From assembly GCA_014379785.1 (NCBI GenBank), contig JACMLD010000266.1, forward strand, positions 1 through 6,477: DNA of 6,477 nt. The letters run 5' to 3'. The notes beneath the pieces are model-generated. The model saw only the letters and a program-made list of their open reading frames with translations, ran no database searches and had not been told where the DNA came from. This DNA comes from Chitinophagaceae bacterium (lineage in GTDB: Bacteria; Bacteroidota; Bacteroidia; Chitinophagales; Chitinophagaceae). The position numbers and the translations under genes are program-made. Of the stretch, positions 6,029 through 6,477 are shown piece by piece; the first letter of the stretch is position 1, and each line of letters starts with the position of its first letter.

Positions 6029-6477
6029 GTGACGAAATTTTACAACCTACTTTTTAGTAAACAACAGGAAAAAGAAGCGGTACCATCCAACGAGGTGATC
6101 GCCGGTTGGGCGCATAAGATAGTGTGTCTTCTGTTTCCTGAACTTTCGAAAGTCGTTTATAAATCGGCATCAGAGATCGAATCCGAATTTAACGATCTCC
6201 GCAGAGAATTGGTGCAAATCATTGACGCTACCACTGCATGTTCTGATTGCAACACGGAAAATGTGGCCAAAAAGTTTTTCGATGAACTGCCGGAGTTGCA
6301 CAGGGTCCTAACCACGGATATTCATTCAATATTAAATGGTGATCCTGCGGCGAAGACTGAGTTTGAAGTCATCCGCGCTTATCCGGGATTCTTTGCGCTT
6401 TGTTTCTACCGGATTGCGCACGAACTCGTAAACCTCGACGTATCGTTGTTGCCAAGGATACTCACTGAGTTTGCGCA
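6029..6477 (+). CDS. cysE: Serine O-acetyltransferase (CysE/EpsC type), N-terminal part (3' end outside window)
   Basis: Serine acetyltransferase transfers acetyl from acetyl-CoA to L-serine, giving O-acetylserine, the precursor of cysteine; it is cytoplasmic. The frame is open from GTG 6029 to the window end (149 codons plus two bases). Residues 83-90 (FFDELPEL), 94-108 (LTTDIHSILNGDPAA), 118-133 (YPGFFALCFYRIAHEL) and 139-149 (SLLPRILTEFA) match the helical region that precedes the left-handed beta-helix in the EpsC-like branch, whose members carry an extended N-terminus as here. The catalytic aspartate, histidine and hexapeptide repeats would lie beyond the right edge, so activity cannot be judged. 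GTG is taken as the start because an in-frame TAG lies just upstream (6023-6025), no ATG occurs early in the frame, and VTKFYNLLFSKQQ resembles the family's N-terminus. The G-rich AGGGGG directly before it is too close for an ideal Shine-Dalgarno site. A cysK-type gene could follow. Confidence 0.87.
   Translation, partial: MTKFYNLLFSKQQEKEAVPSNEVIAGWAHKIVCLLFPELSKVVYKSASEIESEFNDLRRELVQIIDATTACSDCNTENVAKKFFDELPELHRVLTTDIHSILNGDPAAKTEFEVIRAYPGFFALCFYRIAHELVNLDVSLLPRILTEFA

Overview
The window looks like chromosomal DNA of a Bacteroidota bacterium, possibly of the Chitinophagaceae/Saprospiraceae kind (that finer placement is a weak inference). The evidence is a SusD/RagB-type lipoprotein C-terminus, a very large secreted multidomain protein ending in a type IX secretion (T9SS) type A sorting domain, a secreted YCII-domain protein, and start sites without strong Shine-Dalgarno sequences. 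No RNA gene, CRISPR array, insertion sequence or phage gene was seen.

Layout. (1) 2-715, plus strand: the C-terminal ~237 residues of a SusD/RagB nutrient-uptake protein, cut by the window's left edge and closed by a good hairpin terminator (738-768). (2) 716-861: an intergenic stretch holding that terminator and, just after it, a 14-bp perfect palindrome plus a repeated TTTTGATCA word, possibly an operator. (3) 862-2338, plus strand: a compact three-gene run, namely a nitrilase-superfamily amidohydrolase, a secreted YCII-domain protein overlapping it by 4 bp (ATGA), and a small two-helix membrane protein. (4) 2339-5899, minus strand: an 1186-residue secreted protein with an M43 (pappalysin/cytophagalysin) zinc-protease domain, PKD/Ig-like modules, a beta-propeller-like module typical of T9SS surface proteins, and a T9SS sorting domain. 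Its stop codon directly abuts the stop codon of the membrane-protein gene. (5) 5900-6028: a divergent intergenic region. (6) 6029-6477, plus strand: the N-terminal ~149 residues of a serine O-acetyltransferase (CysE/EpsC type), cut by the right edge.

The genes do not form one obvious pathway. The SusD fragment is the end of an outer-membrane import operon and the M43 protein is probably exported to the cell surface or medium. The nitrilase/YCII/membrane trio is the likeliest co-transcribed unit, with unknown substrate, and the serine acetyltransferase is cysteine-biosynthesis housekeeping. I found no convincing previously undescribed system. The items most worth a second look are the unusual zinc-site residue and domain combination of the M43 protein, the nitrilase-YCII operon, and the palindromic region upstream of it.
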